Assembly (NCBI GenBank): GCA_910579215.1
Contig: CAJTTN010000004.1
Location: 124,001 to 188,000 of the forward strand
Reading direction: 5' to 3'
DNA length: 64,000 nt
Origin: an uncultured Anaeroplasmataceae bacterium
Lineage (GTDB): Bacteria > Bacillota_I > Bacilli_A > Acholeplasmatales > Anaeroplasmataceae
In this document: piece after piece, positions 33,525 to 40,658 of the stretch
How positions within the stretch are numbered: the stretch's first letter is position 1
How the letters are laid out: each line of letters starts with the position of its first letter
The notes under the pieces: model-generated
What the model saw: the letters and a program-made list of their open reading frames with translations, nothing else
Told to the model about the DNA's origin: nothing
The model's database searches: none
Made by a program: the position numbers and the translations under genes

Positions 33525-34660
33525 GCCCGTTTTGGGCTTTTTATTTTTTTAACATAACCATATTCAAAGGATAGATCCTTATCACAGGTTTTCATAACAT
33601 TAAAAATGATTCCCATCATAAACATTGAAATGACTAAGCTTGATCCTCCATAGGATACAAAGGGCAAGGTTACACCTGTCACAGGAATTAATCCAATAAC
33701 TACAGCTATGTTGATGAATACCTGGATCATCAATAAGGAGGTAAAGCCAAACACTAAATAGCTGGCAAAGCTGTCCTTACTTGCTTTAGCTAGCTTATAT
33801 CCTAAATAAATGAGAATAGCAAAGAGTAAGATTAAAAGTATACCACCAAGAATTCCTAATTCCTCTACAATAATTGCAAATATAAAATCATTTCCAGGTT
33901 CAGGTAAATAGAAATATTTCTGTTTTGATTTAAATAGCCCATATCCAAACAAGGAGGCTGGTGAGATTGCATACAAAGATTGAATGATTTGAAATCCACT
34001 TCCAAGTGGGTCTTCCCAAGGATTTAAAAATGATATAATACGTTCAAGTCTGTAAGGTGCTGCTAAAATCATTAGGGTCAATCCTCCTAATGCAAAAATC
34101 ATACCAATCACAATGTTTTTTAATTGAAACTCCCCTACAAATAGGAGCATAACAATACCCATAACCATAATTAATCCACTGCCAAAATCGGGTTGAAGTA
34201 GGATAAGACCAAATATAATTCCTACAAATAGCATGTAAGCATAAAAATATCGATTTTTCTTTAAAATGCCTTTATTTTTAGAAAGAAATTTTGCTGTAAA
34301 AATAATTAACCCTAGCTTCATGAATTCTGCAGGCTGAATTGAAAAATCACCAATTCCTATCCAAGAACGTGCCCCACCACGAACAATTCCTATTCCTGGT
34401 ATCAATACAAGAATGAGAAGAAGCAAGCAAGCAAAAAAGATTTTATTTGCTTGTTTTAGCCAAAACTGATAAGGGATTCTAGAGGCTATTATAAAGCCTA
34501 CGAATCCAACTCCAAAAAATAAACCTTGTCTTAAAAGATAATAATACGGATTTCCAGTTTTATATTCTGCCCAGATACTTGATGCAGAATAAATCATGAC
34601 TAAGCCTACACCTATGATAATAAAAAGAACAGAGGTATATAAAATTAAATATTTTTTCAC
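33521..34660 (-). CDS. SEDS-family peptidoglycan glycosyltransferase (FtsW/RodA/SpoVE)
   Basis: A polytopic protein of about 379 residues with ten hydrophobic segments, from the SEDS family that polymerises glycan strands with a partner class B PBP. Landmarks: YYYLLRQGLFFGVGFVGF, RGGARSWIGIGDFSIQPAEF, LQPDFGSG, FAIIVEELGILGG and the C-terminal LPFVSYGGSSLV. These suit FtsW/SpoVE slightly better than RodA. The start is taken as GTG at 34660 after GGTGAGG. The likely partner is the PBP encoded at 21-23 kb. It overlaps the convergent esterase gene by 4 bp. Confidence 0.88.
   Translation of the reverse strand: MKKYLILYTSVLFIIIGVGLVMIYSASSIWAEYKTGNPYYYLLRQGLFFGVGFVGFIIASRIPYQFWLKQANKIFFACLLLLILVLIPGIGIVRGGARSWIGIGDFSIQPAEFMKLGLIIFTAKFLSKNKGILKKNRYFYAYMLFVGIIFGLILLQPDFGSGLIMVMGIVMLLFVGEFQLKNIVIGMIFALGGLTLMILAAPYRLERIISFLNPWEDPLGSGFQIIQSLYAISPASLFGYGLFKSKQKYFYLPEPGNDFIFAIIVEELGILGGILLILLFAILIYLGYKLAKASKDSFASYLVFGFTSLLMIQVFINIAVVIGLIPVTGVTLPFVSYGGSSLVISMFMMGIIFNVMKTCDKDLSFEYGYVKKIKSPKRA
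33523..33548 (+). terminator. terminator overlapping the ftsW/rodA coding end
   Basis: AAGCCC and GGGCTT pair around GTTTT and are followed by TTTATTTTTTT. The hairpin serves the SGNH gene but its bases also encode the last residues of the convergent gene. Confidence 0.75.
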
Positions 34661-34692
34661 AAGCCTCACCAAAAAATTTTATGCGAGAAAGC

Positions 34693-34720
34693 TTGAAATT
34701 ATTAAAAAAAATAGTATAAT
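34693..34720 (+). promoter_or_regulatory. promoter of the Fur-type regulator operon
   Basis: TTGAAA (34693-34698), 16 bp, TATAAT (34715-34720). Confidence 0.7.
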
Positions 34721-34728
34721 GATAATAA

Positions 34729-34745
34729 TTGCGACTGAGTCGCAA
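34729..34745 (+). promoter_or_regulatory. Fur-family operator-like palindrome
   Basis: TTGCGACT-G-AGTCGCAA is a perfect 8-1-8 inverted repeat at the transcription start, between the -10 box and the ribosome site AAAGGAG. Its shape (arms about one base) is that of Fur-family boxes, so the encoded regulator probably controls its own operon. Confidence 0.75.
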
Positions 34746-34756
34746 AAGGAGAAAGC

Positions 34757-35140
34757 ATGTATCAAACGAATCATCAAAGGGAAATCCTATCTTTATTTAA
34801 AAATCATCCTGAACAAGGTTACACAGGAGTAGAAATTGTACATTTGTTTAAAGAAACTATAAATAAAGCTACAATTTATCGTAAACTTAAAAATCTAGAG
34901 GAGAATAAAATAATAAGAAAAAATTATAACCCCATCAAAAAATGCTTTGAATATCAATTTTCTTCGGATTGTGAAAATCATTTACATTTGATATGCAAGC
35001 AATGTGGTAAAATCACACATCTAGTCTGTGAGGAGACTAATGGATTTATAGCACATATTTCTTTACAGCATGCCTTTGAAGTAGATAAACTGTCTACTAC
35101 TATCTTTGGCTTATGTCAGGAGTGTAAAACCTATGCTTGA
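34757..35140 (+). CDS. Fur-family metal-dependent regulator
   Basis: A 127-residue Fur-superfamily repressor. The winged helix covers residues 1-75 (YTGVEIVHLFKETINKATIY, RKLKNLEENKIIRK); the dimer domain has the histidine stretch CENHLHLICKQCGKI and the structural-zinc cysteines CKQC and CQEC. Whether it senses iron, zinc, manganese or peroxide cannot be read. It is the first gene of an operon with a putative metal exporter, which overlaps its last 8 bp, and a perfect palindrome lies at its promoter. Confidence 0.9.
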   Translation: MYQTNHQREILSLFKNHPEQGYTGVEIVHLFKETINKATIYRKLKNLEENKIIRKNYNPIKKCFEYQFSSDCENHLHLICKQCGKITHLVCEETNGFIAHISLQHAFEVDKLSTTIFGLCQECKTYA

Positions 35141-35972
35141 TCTTTTATTAGATTCATTGCTAGATAGTCTAAAGGTATTTGCAGTAGCCTTCGTATTGTA
35201 TTTTATTTTTTCTTTTCTGCATGAAAAAGTAACACAATTGTTTCAAAAGCATAAAGGTATATCTCCAGTCGTTGGGGCTACATGTGGCTTAATACCTGAA
35301 TGTGGAATATCGATTGTTGGAGCTGATATGTATCAAAAGAAGCAAATCAGCAGAGGGACGATTTTGGCGATATTTTTTGCATGCTCTGATGAAGCATTAT
35401 TTATCCTATTTAGTGATTATCATAAAATGATTTATATACTTCCTTTATTAGGCATAAAATTTATCTTTGCCTGCATTTTAGGCTATGTAGTTGATGTAAA
35501 AGCTTCTTCTTTAAATACTATAGATGAAGTAAAGCTTGATTGCTGTGAGCATGAGCATAAAGAAGAAACTTGGATACACAAGCATCTCCTTCATCCTTTT
35601 TCTCATTGTTTTACTATCTTCTTATATGTATTTATCATTAATTTATTTTTCGGTATGTTGGTTTATACTATTGGAGAAGAAGTGATCTTAACATTTCTAA
35701 AATCAAATGAATGGCTTTCCCCTTTATTTGCAGGTTTTATAGGTCTTATACCAAATTGTGCTTCCAGTGTATTAATGACAGAGTTATTTTTAATGAATGG
35801 TCTTTCCTTTGGAGCTCTAGTGACAGGATTAAGTATCAATTCAGGTTTAGGGCTCATGTATTTGTTACGCTTTAAAGAAACGCGAAAGGATGCGTTATGG
35901 ATGACTTTGATAGTATTTGCTTATGCACTACTTATTGGCTATTCTATTATGGGATTGATGAGGTTATTTTAG
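35133..35972 (+). CDS. putative heavy-metal/manganese exporter, ten-TM type
   Basis: A 279-residue membrane protein resembling the putative 10-TM heavy-metal exporter family (ArsP_2-like). The family shows an inverted repeat: GATCGLIPECGISIVGADMYQ and SRGTILAIFFACSDEALFIL in the first half, GFIGLIPNCASSVLMTELFL and GALVTGLSINSGLGLMYLLR in the second. A Cys/His-rich loop (CCEHEHKEETWIHKHLLHPF) between the halves could bind metal. The ATG at 35133 follows CAGGAGTG and overlaps the regulator gene by 8 bp, so the regulator and pump are coupled; the substrate is inferred only from that pairing. Confidence 0.75.
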   Translation: MLDLLLDSLLDSLKVFAVAFVLYFIFSFLHEKVTQLFQKHKGISPVVGATCGLIPECGISIVGADMYQKKQISRGTILAIFFACSDEALFILFSDYHKMIYILPLLGIKFIFACILGYVVDVKASSLNTIDEVKLDCCEHEHKEETWIHKHLLHPFSHCFTIFLYVFIINLFFGMLVYTIGEEVILTFLKSNEWLSPLFAGFIGLIPNCASSVLMTELFLMNGLSFGALVTGLSINSGLGLMYLLRFKETRKDALWMTLIVFAYALLIGYSIMGLMRLF

Positions 35973-35973
35973 T

Positions 35974-36291
35974 ATGCAAGAACTATATGAATTAGGAATA
36001 AATTATTTTAATAAAAAGAATTTTGTAGAAGCATTACGTTGTTTTTCACAAATAGATTATTTAGACAGCAAAAAATATGAAAATGATTGCATTGATCTTT
36101 TAGAGGATTTGATATATTATTCAAAAAGGAAACAGGCTTTACTTTATCTAGAATCCTTAGCATTTTATAAAGATTATTCTTTCTTTGTTGATGCTTACAA
36201 AAGAAGGAGAACCAATTTGATTTCTAAAATTTTAATGTTTGGAAGTGCTCTTATTGGTACAATCATCCTAATTATTTTAAGTCTAATGTAA
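35974..36291 (+). CDS. small tail-anchored protein, TPR-like helices
   Basis: A 105-residue protein of unknown family. Residues 1-75 form helices with a TPR-like start (LYELGINYFNKKNFVEALRC), and residues 83-105 are one hydrophobic segment preceded by KRRRTN, so it should be anchored by its C-terminus with the helices in the cytoplasm. It begins one base after the exporter gene and likely belongs to the same transcript. Confidence 0.65.
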   Translation: MQELYELGINYFNKKNFVEALRCFSQIDYLDSKKYENDCIDLLEDLIYYSKRKQALLYLESLAFYKDYSFFVDAYKRRRTNLISKILMFGSALIGTIILIILSLM

Positions 36292-36525
36292 CTTCCTATA
36301 AATTTGACAATTTTCTTCCTTTTTTTGCCATTTTATTATAAAAATTATTAAGGGATTATTTATTTAGACCAGAACTTGAAGAAAGCAAAATTCTTCTAAT
36401 TAATTCTATTTATTTCTTTATTAATTAAATTAAAGAAGATTTTATATCAGCAATTCGATTAATCCACACAAGTGGAGACATTCTCTTGCTAGTAAACTAA
36501 TTAGTCTAAAAGTACCCTTATACGT

Positions 36526-36549
36526 AAGCATCTAATTTGATGCTTTTTT
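36526..36549 (+). terminator. isolated terminator-like hairpin
   Basis: AAGCATC and GATGCTT pair around TAATTT with a T tract. It lies 235 bp after the last plus-strand gene, so it may end the metal operon or a small RNA in the 450-bp gap 36292-36741. Confidence 0.6.
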
Positions 36550-36560
36550 ATATAAAAAGA

Positions 36561-36686
36561 AAAAGGATTTATTTCTCAACCAATCCATTAATTTTTATAT
36601 GTCTTAAGCATACTGAAATAATACCTTCAAAAAAGGTTAGACGTACTGAAGTAATACCAATTTTAATGAAAATTGGCTGGAAATGA
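36561..36686 (+). pseudogene. degenerate relic resembling the C-terminus of RlmD-type methyltransferases
   Basis: A 41-codon frame without a start reads KRIYFSTNP, then LKHTEIIPSKKVRRTEVIP and a TGA. KRIYFSTNP resembles KVIYISCNP, and KHTEIIP resembles KHIEVIT, both near the end of the rlmD product at 45.5-46.8 kb. DNA similarity to the relic at 48.6 kb is also visible (TTTTTATA.GT, CATACTGAAATAATA). Very short, so only tentative. Confidence 0.3.
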
Positions 36687-36741
36687 GCAGTTCAAATCCC
36701 ATACACCCTAACATTAAAAACTATCCTTTTCGAGATACTTG

Positions 36742-37515
36742 TTATTTTCTCCCCATTAATACTCTTGTTTTATAATCATTAAGGAAGTTGATAACATCTG
36801 CTTTTTCAATCACTCTTTTATCCATTTTTAAGTTATATTTGTGCCTTTCTATTTTTAGTATTTTAGATTCATCTTTTATAATATTTTTAAATGTTTCAAT
36901 AAAATAAGGAGTTTCTTTATCACTTCCATATATACAAATGAAATGTAATTTTTTTACAAAGGAATTCCATTTTTCTTCATTATGAGAAAAATAATCTTGC
37001 ATTCTTTCTGAGATTATAAAAAACAATGATGATGGATTTCCACAATACATAGGAACAACAAATACAATTTTCATATAGTCATTAGCAGAGGCAAATAAAT
37101 CATAAACATCGTCATAACGATATTTGCATATTGAATTAAAACACTCATAATTACATTTTGAACAGGGATTATAGAATATGTCTTTAAATAAAATCAACTT
37201 ATCATTTTCTCTAAGTAAATAGTTTGCAACATCTTTACAATTTCCATCACTTCGGGCACTGAAAGAAACATACAATATTGAATCCTCATCTAAAGGACTA
37301 AATGATTCATTATGATTTCTATCAAATAATTCATCAATTTCCACTTCAAATTTTTTTATTAAAAGCATTAATTTATCATAACTGATTTCATTAATACCTT
37401 TTTCTATTTTATTTATAGTAGATCTAGAATTATATCCAAGTACTTTAGCAAATGCTTCTTGACTCAATCCTTTTTTAAGTCTAATCTCTTTTATTTTCTC
37501 TCCTAGCTTATTCAT
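36742..37515 (-). CDS. XRE helix-turn-helix fused to flavodoxin-like NAD(P)H oxidoreductase
   Basis: A 257-residue fusion. Residues 1-65 are an XRE helix-turn-helix (EKIKEIRLKKGLSQEAFAKV, NSRSTINKIEKGINE). From about residue 80 the protein has the fold of flavodoxin-type NAD(P)H-dependent FMN reductases: SFSARSDGNCKDVANYL fits the phosphate-binding loop, and KDIFYNPCSKCNYECFNSIC gives a cysteine cluster like that of iron-sulfur flavoproteins; VFVVPMYCGNPSS is the next flavin loop. It could sense redox state through FMN or cysteines. It overlaps the KilA-N gene by 8 bp and is its co-transcribed partner. I know no named family with this exact pairing. Confidence 0.75.
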   Translation of the reverse strand: MNKLGEKIKEIRLKKGLSQEAFAKVLGYNSRSTINKIEKGINEISYDKLMLLIKKFEVEIDELFDRNHNESFSPLDEDSILYVSFSARSDGNCKDVANYLLRENDKLILFKDIFYNPCSKCNYECFNSICKYRYDDVYDLFASANDYMKIVFVVPMYCGNPSSLFFIISERMQDYFSHNEEKWNSFVKKLHFICIYGSDKETPYFIETFKNIIKDESKILKIERHKYNLKMDKRVIEKADVINFLNDYKTRVLMGRK

Positions 37516-38332
37516 TTTCTATTCTCCTAATTGCTTTCACATAATTATCATTAAATAATTGTTTTTGTCTATTTGCTTCTTTATTTAGAATAGTTAGACG
37601 CTCATTTTGAGAAAGATTACTTTTAATTAATAGAGAATTATGATATTCCAAATTCGATAAAATTGAAAGTTCAATTGTTGTAGCATAATCTCTTATATTC
37701 CCATTTTTATCAGGGTTATTCTCGCGCCACTCTTTTGCTCTCAATCCAAATAATGCCACATTCAGCATGTCTGCTTCACTTGCATATACATAATTCATTT
37801 GTTTAGATGTTAGATTTATAAGAATTAATTTTTCTTTTATGGCATCTGTGTGAATTAAATAATTAAGTTTTGTTGATAATCTTTTCCCATGCCACTCAAG
37901 TTGTTCTGATTCTTGAATTTTTAGCCTTTGGAATTCTTTAATTATATATAATTTCACTTCAGGAGAAATCCAAGATGCAAATTCTAAAGCAATATCTTTA
38001 TGTGCAAATGTGCCACTATTATATCTTCCTGATTTTACTCTTAATCCTATTGCATTGGTTAGAGTAATCCACTTTTTCGGAGAAATTGTAAATGCATTTT
38101 GTCCAGGCTTACTTTTAAACCCCTCGAAATCGGTGGGTTTAAAAGTTTCATTATTGATAGATTCCCATAATTTTAAAAAGTCTAATGTATCAACTCTTCT
38201 CATCCAACTAGCAATTACCATATTCGTGTCTTCATCATTCTTAATTCTTGCGATATCTGTTAAACTGATATAATCTTCGTCACTAATTCCTGTAATATTA
38301 ATTATCCTATCTTTTACAATAATATTTTTCAT
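37508..38332 (-). CDS. KilA-N-domain protein
   Basis: A 274-residue protein with an N-terminal KilA-N DNA-binding domain: DEDYISLTDIARIKNDEDTN, VIASWMRRVDTLDFLKLWE, GRYNSGTFAHKDIALEFASW and ISPEVKLYIIKEFQRLK. The C-terminal half is helical and matches the region often found behind KilA-N in bacterial accessory proteins (LSTKLNYLIHTDAIKEKLI, LTSKQMNYVYASEADMLNVA). KilA-N is common in phages and mobile islands. It is the first gene of a two-gene unit and has a promoter with an operator-like repeat. Function unknown. Confidence 0.85.
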   Translation of the reverse strand: MKNIIVKDRIINITGISDEDYISLTDIARIKNDEDTNMVIASWMRRVDTLDFLKLWESINNETFKPTDFEGFKSKPGQNAFTISPKKWITLTNAIGLRVKSGRYNSGTFAHKDIALEFASWISPEVKLYIIKEFQRLKIQESEQLEWHGKRLSTKLNYLIHTDAIKEKLILINLTSKQMNYVYASEADMLNVALFGLRAKEWRENNPDKNGNIRDYATTIELSILSNLEYHNSLLIKSNLSQNERLTILNKEANRQKQLFNDNYVKAIRRIENE

Positions 38333-38344
38333 TCTATACGCTCC

Positions 38345-38385
38345 CTATATAGTTTAATTATATAGCATTGTAGATTATAAATCAA
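38345..38385 (-). promoter_or_regulatory. KilA-N promoter with overlapping inverted repeat
   Basis: On the minus strand TTGATT (38385-38380), 17 bp, TATAAT (38362-38357). CTATATA and TATATAG arms (38345-38351, 38359-38365) surround the -10 box, which suits an autoregulatory operator. Confidence 0.65.
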
Positions 38386-38403
38386 CAAAATTTTGTTTTA
38401 AAT

Positions 38404-38434
38404 TAAAAAACAGATAATAGCAACGTATTATCTG
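38404..38434 (-). terminator. terminator of tRNA-Glu
   Basis: On the minus strand CAGATAATA and TATTATCTG pair around CGTTGC and are followed by TTTTTT. Confidence 0.8.
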
Positions 38435-38447
38435 AGTACGATTAAGA

Positions 38448-38523
38448 TGGTGACCTGTACGGGGTTCGAACCCATAAATGCATGCGTGAAAGGCATGTGT
38501 GTTAACCGTTTCACCAACAGGCC
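38448..38523 (-). tRNA. tRNA-Glu (UUC)
   Basis: A 76-base tRNA folds cleanly on the minus strand: acceptor GGCCTGT with ACAGGTC, D arm GTG/CAC, anticodon arm CATGC-CTTTCAC-GCATG with anticodon TTC, T arm with TTCGAAC, and an encoded CCA. It is a lone tRNA with its own terminator. Confidence 0.95.
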
Positions 38524-38620
38524 ATTTTTATATTGCTTTTTAATTATATCATAAAAGTACTTTTAGTCAACACATTTTTTATATTTTTGAAAAAAAGTAT
38601 AAATTTATTTTTTGAAAACA

Positions 38621-38650
38621 CTTACAATTTTTAATTTTTAATGCTATAAT
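38621..38650 (+). promoter_or_regulatory. promoter of the cytidylate-kinase-like gene
   Basis: CTTACA (38621-38626), 18 bp, extended -10 TGCTATAAT (TATAAT 38645-38650). Confidence 0.6.
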
Positions 38651-38679
38651 AAAATTGTAATTATAAGGAGGAGCATATC

Positions 38680-39270
38680 ATGAAATATGTTATAACAATA
38701 AGTCGTGAATATGGAAGTGGTGGTAGATTTATAGGTAGGCTTATAGCTGAAAAGTTGGGGATCGGCTTTTATGATTCAGAACTTTTAACTAAAGCATCTG
38801 ATTTATCAGGAATTTCAAAAGCCTGTTTAGAAAACTATGACGAGACAAAGGAGAGTGCTTTTTCTTATGCACAGGGCTTATATGGTATGGATATGTCATT
38901 AGGACAAAAGGTATTTTTAGCTCAATTTGATGCGATTAAAAAAATAGCTGCTCAGGAATCCTGTGTAATCGTTGGGCGCTGTGCAGATTATGTATTAAAG
39001 GACAATTCGAATGTGGTAAAAGTTTTTATTTGTGCACCACTAGAGGATAAAATTGAACGTGCAGTTACCTATTATAAAATTAATCCAGCTAAGGCTGCAA
39101 GTATAATATCTAAGAAGAATAAGAAGAGAAAATCTTATTACAATTTTTATACAGATAAGGAATGGGGAAAACCAGATTCTTATGACTTGTGTATCAATTC
39201 AAAAAATGGAATAGAAACAGCTGTGGAAGCTATTTGTGCTTACACAAAAAGACGATTTAATTTGGAATAA
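38680..39270 (+). CDS. cytidylate kinase-like family protein
   Basis: A 196-residue P-loop protein of the cytidylate-kinase-like group. The start ITISREYGSGGRFIGRLIAE holds the P-loop GSGG, followed by IGFYDSELLTKASDLSG; VIVGRCADYVLKD and KVFICAPLEDKIERAV are the further family landmarks, and the end matches typical VEAICAYTKRRF. Members resemble Cmk but lack its full CMP-binding part, and their substrate is unproven. AAGGAGGAG precedes the ATG. Confidence 0.85.
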   Translation: MKYVITISREYGSGGRFIGRLIAEKLGIGFYDSELLTKASDLSGISKACLENYDETKESAFSYAQGLYGMDMSLGQKVFLAQFDAIKKIAAQESCVIVGRCADYVLKDNSNVVKVFICAPLEDKIERAVTYYKINPAKAASIISKKNKKRKSYYNFYTDKEWGKPDSYDLCINSKNGIETAVEAICAYTKRRFNLE

Positions 39271-39275
39271 AGAAT

Positions 39276-39302
39276 TGCTCGCAAAAGGCGAGCATTTGTT
39301 TT
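39276..39302 (+). terminator. terminator-like hairpin before the flavin reductase gene
   Basis: TGCTCGC and GCGAGCA pair around AAAAG and are followed by TTTGTTTTG. The next ribosome site lies only about 15 bases on, so some read-through is possible. Confidence 0.65.
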
Positions 39303-39321
39303 GTATAAAGGAGAAGGTAAA

Positions 39322-39756
39322 ATGGGATTTAAAGCATTAGATTATAGTGTCAGTGTTATTGCTATTAAGAAAAAGGAAGAGCTTTTAGGTATGACTTGTG
39401 CTTGGGCTATGCAAGTGGATTATGATAAAATGGTCTGCTTACTTGGTGCTCAAAGTCAAACTGGAAAAGCCTTAGAGGTTGGAGATATACTTGGTATTTC
39501 TGTATTAAATAAGAAACAAAAGGATTATGCTATTAAATTTGGTGAAGGACATTCTAAAGAAGGTAATAAGTTTTTAGATATAAAATATATCCAAAAGGAA
39601 ACGGCACTATTGCTTCCGAATTCAACACATATGATGATTTGCAAAGTTGAAGAAATTTTCCATTTAAAAGGAATTGAAGAAGATAGTTTAATATATGTGA
39701 AAATTATAGAGAAGAAGGAAAATGGAGAGGATTTTCTTCATTATAGTGATCTTTAA
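39322..39756 (+). CDS. flavin reductase-like domain protein
   Basis: A 144-residue FMN-binding split-barrel protein of the flavin reductase (DIM6/NTAB) type. Landmarks: LDYSVSVIAIKKKEELLGMT, then TCAWAMQVDYDKMVCLLGAQ and SQTGKALEVGDILGISVLN, with a shortened family middle. It probably reduces flavin with NAD(P)H. The ATG at 39322 follows GGAGAAGG; a longer frame starts at 39301. Its TAA overlaps the ATG of the Smr gene. Confidence 0.8.
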   Translation: MGFKALDYSVSVIAIKKKEELLGMTCAWAMQVDYDKMVCLLGAQSQTGKALEVGDILGISVLNKKQKDYAIKFGEGHSKEGNKFLDIKYIQKETALLLPNSTHMMICKVEEIFHLKGIEEDSLIYVKIIEKKENGEDFLHYSDL

Positions 39757-40085
39757 TGTTTACAGTAGATTTGCATCTTAAAAAGGAAACAGTCTCTACT
39801 GCACTATATAATTTAAAAGAACAAATTAAACTTGCTAGAGCCACTAAAGAAAAAATAATTTGCTTCATAGTAGGCTACGGGAGTACAGGAGGAAGCCATA
39901 AAATCAGAAATGCTGTTCTCGAACAATTAAAGGAGTTAAAAGATAAAAATCAAATTAAGGATTATATTTTAGGCTCTAATATTGATATTTTTGATGAGAA
40001 ATTTCATAATCTAAAGGGAAAAGAACTATTAGATGAAGATTGTAAAAAAAGAAAAAATCCAGGAGAAGTTATTGTAATTTTATGA
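39756..40085 (+). CDS. Smr-domain protein
   Basis: A 109-residue free-standing Smr (small MutS-related) domain. It starts with the LDLH-type motif (VDLHLKKETVSTALYNL) and has the GxG loop in FIVGYGSTGGSHKIRN followed by AVLEQLKELKDKN. Smr domains of MutS2 and related proteins nick DNA or RNA, but the usual second Gly-Lys-Gly pattern is altered here (GYGSTGG), so activity is uncertain. Overlaps both neighbours (TAATG, ATGAG), so it is co-translated with them. Confidence 0.75.
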   Translation: MFTVDLHLKKETVSTALYNLKEQIKLARATKEKIICFIVGYGSTGGSHKIRNAVLEQLKELKDKNQIKDYILGSNIDIFDEKFHNLKGKELLDEDCKKRKNPGEVIVIL

Positions 40086-40576
40086 GATATGATACAGAAA
40101 TAAAGGATGTAGAGCTGGTAGATGCAGAGCCTAAGGATATTCCTGATATATTACAGTTGATTTATGAAATTGCTTCTTATGAAAAACTAACCCATGAGGT
40201 TACAGCAACTTTAGAAAGCTTACATGAGTCTTTATTTGTAAGAAAAAGAGCTCATGTGATTTTAGCTAAATATCAGAACAAGACTATAGGATATATGCTG
40301 TACTTCTTTAATTATTCAACATTTGTAGGAAAAGAGAATCTTTATTTAGAAGATTTATTTGTTTTAGAACAATATAGACATATGGGAATTGGGAAGGCAC
40401 TTTTTAAAGCTTTAGCAAAGGTGGCTGTATTGCATGATTGTAAAAGAATTGATTGGGTTTGCCTAAATTGGAATGAACCAAGCTTAAAATTTTATCAAAG
40501 CATTCATGCAAAACGACATGATGAGTGGACTCTACATAGACTTTCTAATGAAGATATTTTGGAGCTTGCAAAATAA
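40082..40576 (+). CDS. GNAT-family N-acetyltransferase (SSAT-like)
   Basis: A 164-residue acetyltransferase. Motif A is visible as YLEDLFVLEQYRHMGIGKAL with the acetyl-CoA loop RHMGIG, and the C-terminal WNEPSLKFYQSIHAKRHDEW is typical of the diamine/spermidine acetyltransferase (SSAT) branch. It would acetylate a small amine with acetyl-CoA. Its ATG overlaps the Smr gene stop. It ends the four-gene cluster before the NAD operon. Confidence 0.85.
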   Translation: MRYDTEIKDVELVDAEPKDIPDILQLIYEIASYEKLTHEVTATLESLHESLFVRKRAHVILAKYQNKTIGYMLYFFNYSTFVGKENLYLEDLFVLEQYRHMGIGKALFKALAKVAVLHDCKRIDWVCLNWNEPSLKFYQSIHAKRHDEWTLHRLSNEDILELAK

Positions 40577-40590
40577 TATGGGTTAAAACG

Positions 40591-40628
40591 CTTTAATAGT
40601 TTTACTATTAAGGCTTTTATGTTATAAT
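40591..40628 (+). promoter_or_regulatory. nad operon promoter with overlapping hairpin
   Basis: TTTACT (40601-40606), 16 bp, extended -10 TGTTATAAT (TATAAT 40623-40628). The inverted repeat CTTTAATAGT/ACTATTAAGG (40591-40612) covers the -35 box. It may end the GNAT transcript (CTTTTAT follows) or act as an operator. Confidence 0.6.
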
Positions 40629-40658
40629 GGGATAGCAATATTTAAGGATGTGAAAGCG

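Noticed and set aside
36686..36706. GCAGTTCAAATCCCATAC as a tRNA T-arm fragment or attachment-site copy
   Set aside because: The loop resembles TTCAAAT but the flanking bases do not pair as a T stem, and it does not match the tRNA-Glu 3' end.
36742..38523. tRNA-Glu as integration site for the KilA-N island
   Set aside because: The tRNA keeps its own terminator between its 3' end and the island, no integrase is present, and I found no second copy of the tRNA end.
40583..40596. TTAAAACGCTTTAA before nadB as a cre site
   Set aside because: It misses the consensus at several outer positions and overlaps a terminator-like hairpin of the preceding gene.
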